A stretch of 5,817 nt of DNA, from contig WFMX01000065.1 in assembly GCA_015488875.1 (NCBI GenBank), forward strand, positions 1 through 5,817. The letters run 5' to 3'. Shown one piece after another: positions 5,700-5,817 of the stretch; positions within the stretch are counted from its first letter, which is position 1, and each line of letters begins with the position of its first letter. This DNA is from Campylobacterota bacterium. Its GTDB lineage: Bacteria > Campylobacterota > Campylobacteria > Campylobacterales > Sulfurovaceae. The notes below the pieces were generated by a model. That model did no database searches. It was not told the DNA's origin and was given only the letters and a program-made list of their open reading frames with translations. The position numbers and the translations under genes are program-made.

Positions 5700-5817
5700 C
5701 TATTTTAATAAATCTATCTCATCTAGCACATCATACCAGCCTGCCAACTCTCTACTGCCCTGCACCTTAGCGATGATCTTGCCATCTGCCGTAAGGAAGT
5801 AGTGCATTGGGACACCA
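5700..5817 (-). CDS. Thioredoxin-fold protein, C-terminal end (partial)
   Basis: The gene runs off the window at its 5' side. The visible 38 residues begin GVPMHYFLTADGKIIAKVQG and end before a TAG at 5702-5700. The opening pattern GVP-x4-F-x2-DGK-I is the cis-proline loop, central strand and hairpin of the thioredoxin fold (compare V-x-GVPT-x3-F-x-DG-K in thioredoxins and TlpA-like proteins). The tail ending in ELAGWYDVLDEIDLLK fits the final helix. The catalytic CxxC, any signal peptide and hence the subcellular site lie outside the window, so whether it is a reducing periplasmic protein or a cytoplasmic thioredoxin is unknown. It is the upstream partner of the unknown 152-residue gene. Confidence 0.75.
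   Translation of the reverse strand, partial: GVPMHYFLTADGKIIAKVQGSRELAGWYDVLDEIDLLK

Overview
The window looks like ordinary chromosomal core sequence from a Campylobacterota (epsilonproteobacterial) genome, most likely a free-living Sulfurovum/Sulfurimonas-type organism. The reasons are the gene content and order (dapB-purF, miaA beside a futalosine-pathway UbiA-type prenyltransferase), a moderate-to-low GC content with heavy use of ATA, CTA and AGA codons, and protein motifs typical of the group. The genus is an inference and cannot be fixed from this sequence alone.

Layout. (1) 1-2384, plus strand, one apparent operon: the last 11 codons of dapB (lysine/peptidoglycan synthesis), purF (first committed step of purine synthesis) and a YhcC/TIGR01212-type radical SAM protein that starts at TTG. 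Gaps between genes are 9 and 11 bases. (2) 2385-2694, a 310-base gap between convergent genes. It holds a 134-bp segment bounded by perfect 14-bp inverted repeats, which looks like a small non-autonomous mobile element or a long-range RNA stem. (3) 2695-3576, minus strand: miaA (tRNA isopentenyltransferase). (4) 3577-3658, a short divergent promoter region with a nearly symmetrical -10 sequence that can be read on both strands. (5) 3659-5092, plus strand: a PssA-type CDP-alcohol phosphatidyltransferase and a UbiA-family prenyltransferase (mqnP), translationally coupled. (6) 5093-5231, a convergent gap carrying a second, diverged copy of a 30-bp sequence from inside the element in region 2. (7) 5232-5817, minus strand: a 152-residue protein of unknown function preceded by the 3' end of a thioredoxin-fold gene.

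The genes are mostly housekeeping: purine and lysine precursors, tRNA hypermodification, phosphatidylserine and menaquinone synthesis. pssA and mqnP are both integral-membrane transferases that build membrane components. I found no defence locus, CRISPR array, RNA gene, prophage gene or transposase gene, and no convincing evidence of a new multi-gene system. The points most worth a second look are the intergenic repeat family, the loss of two Fe-S ligand cysteines in PurF, the shared divergent promoter, and the unknown gene behind the thioredoxin.
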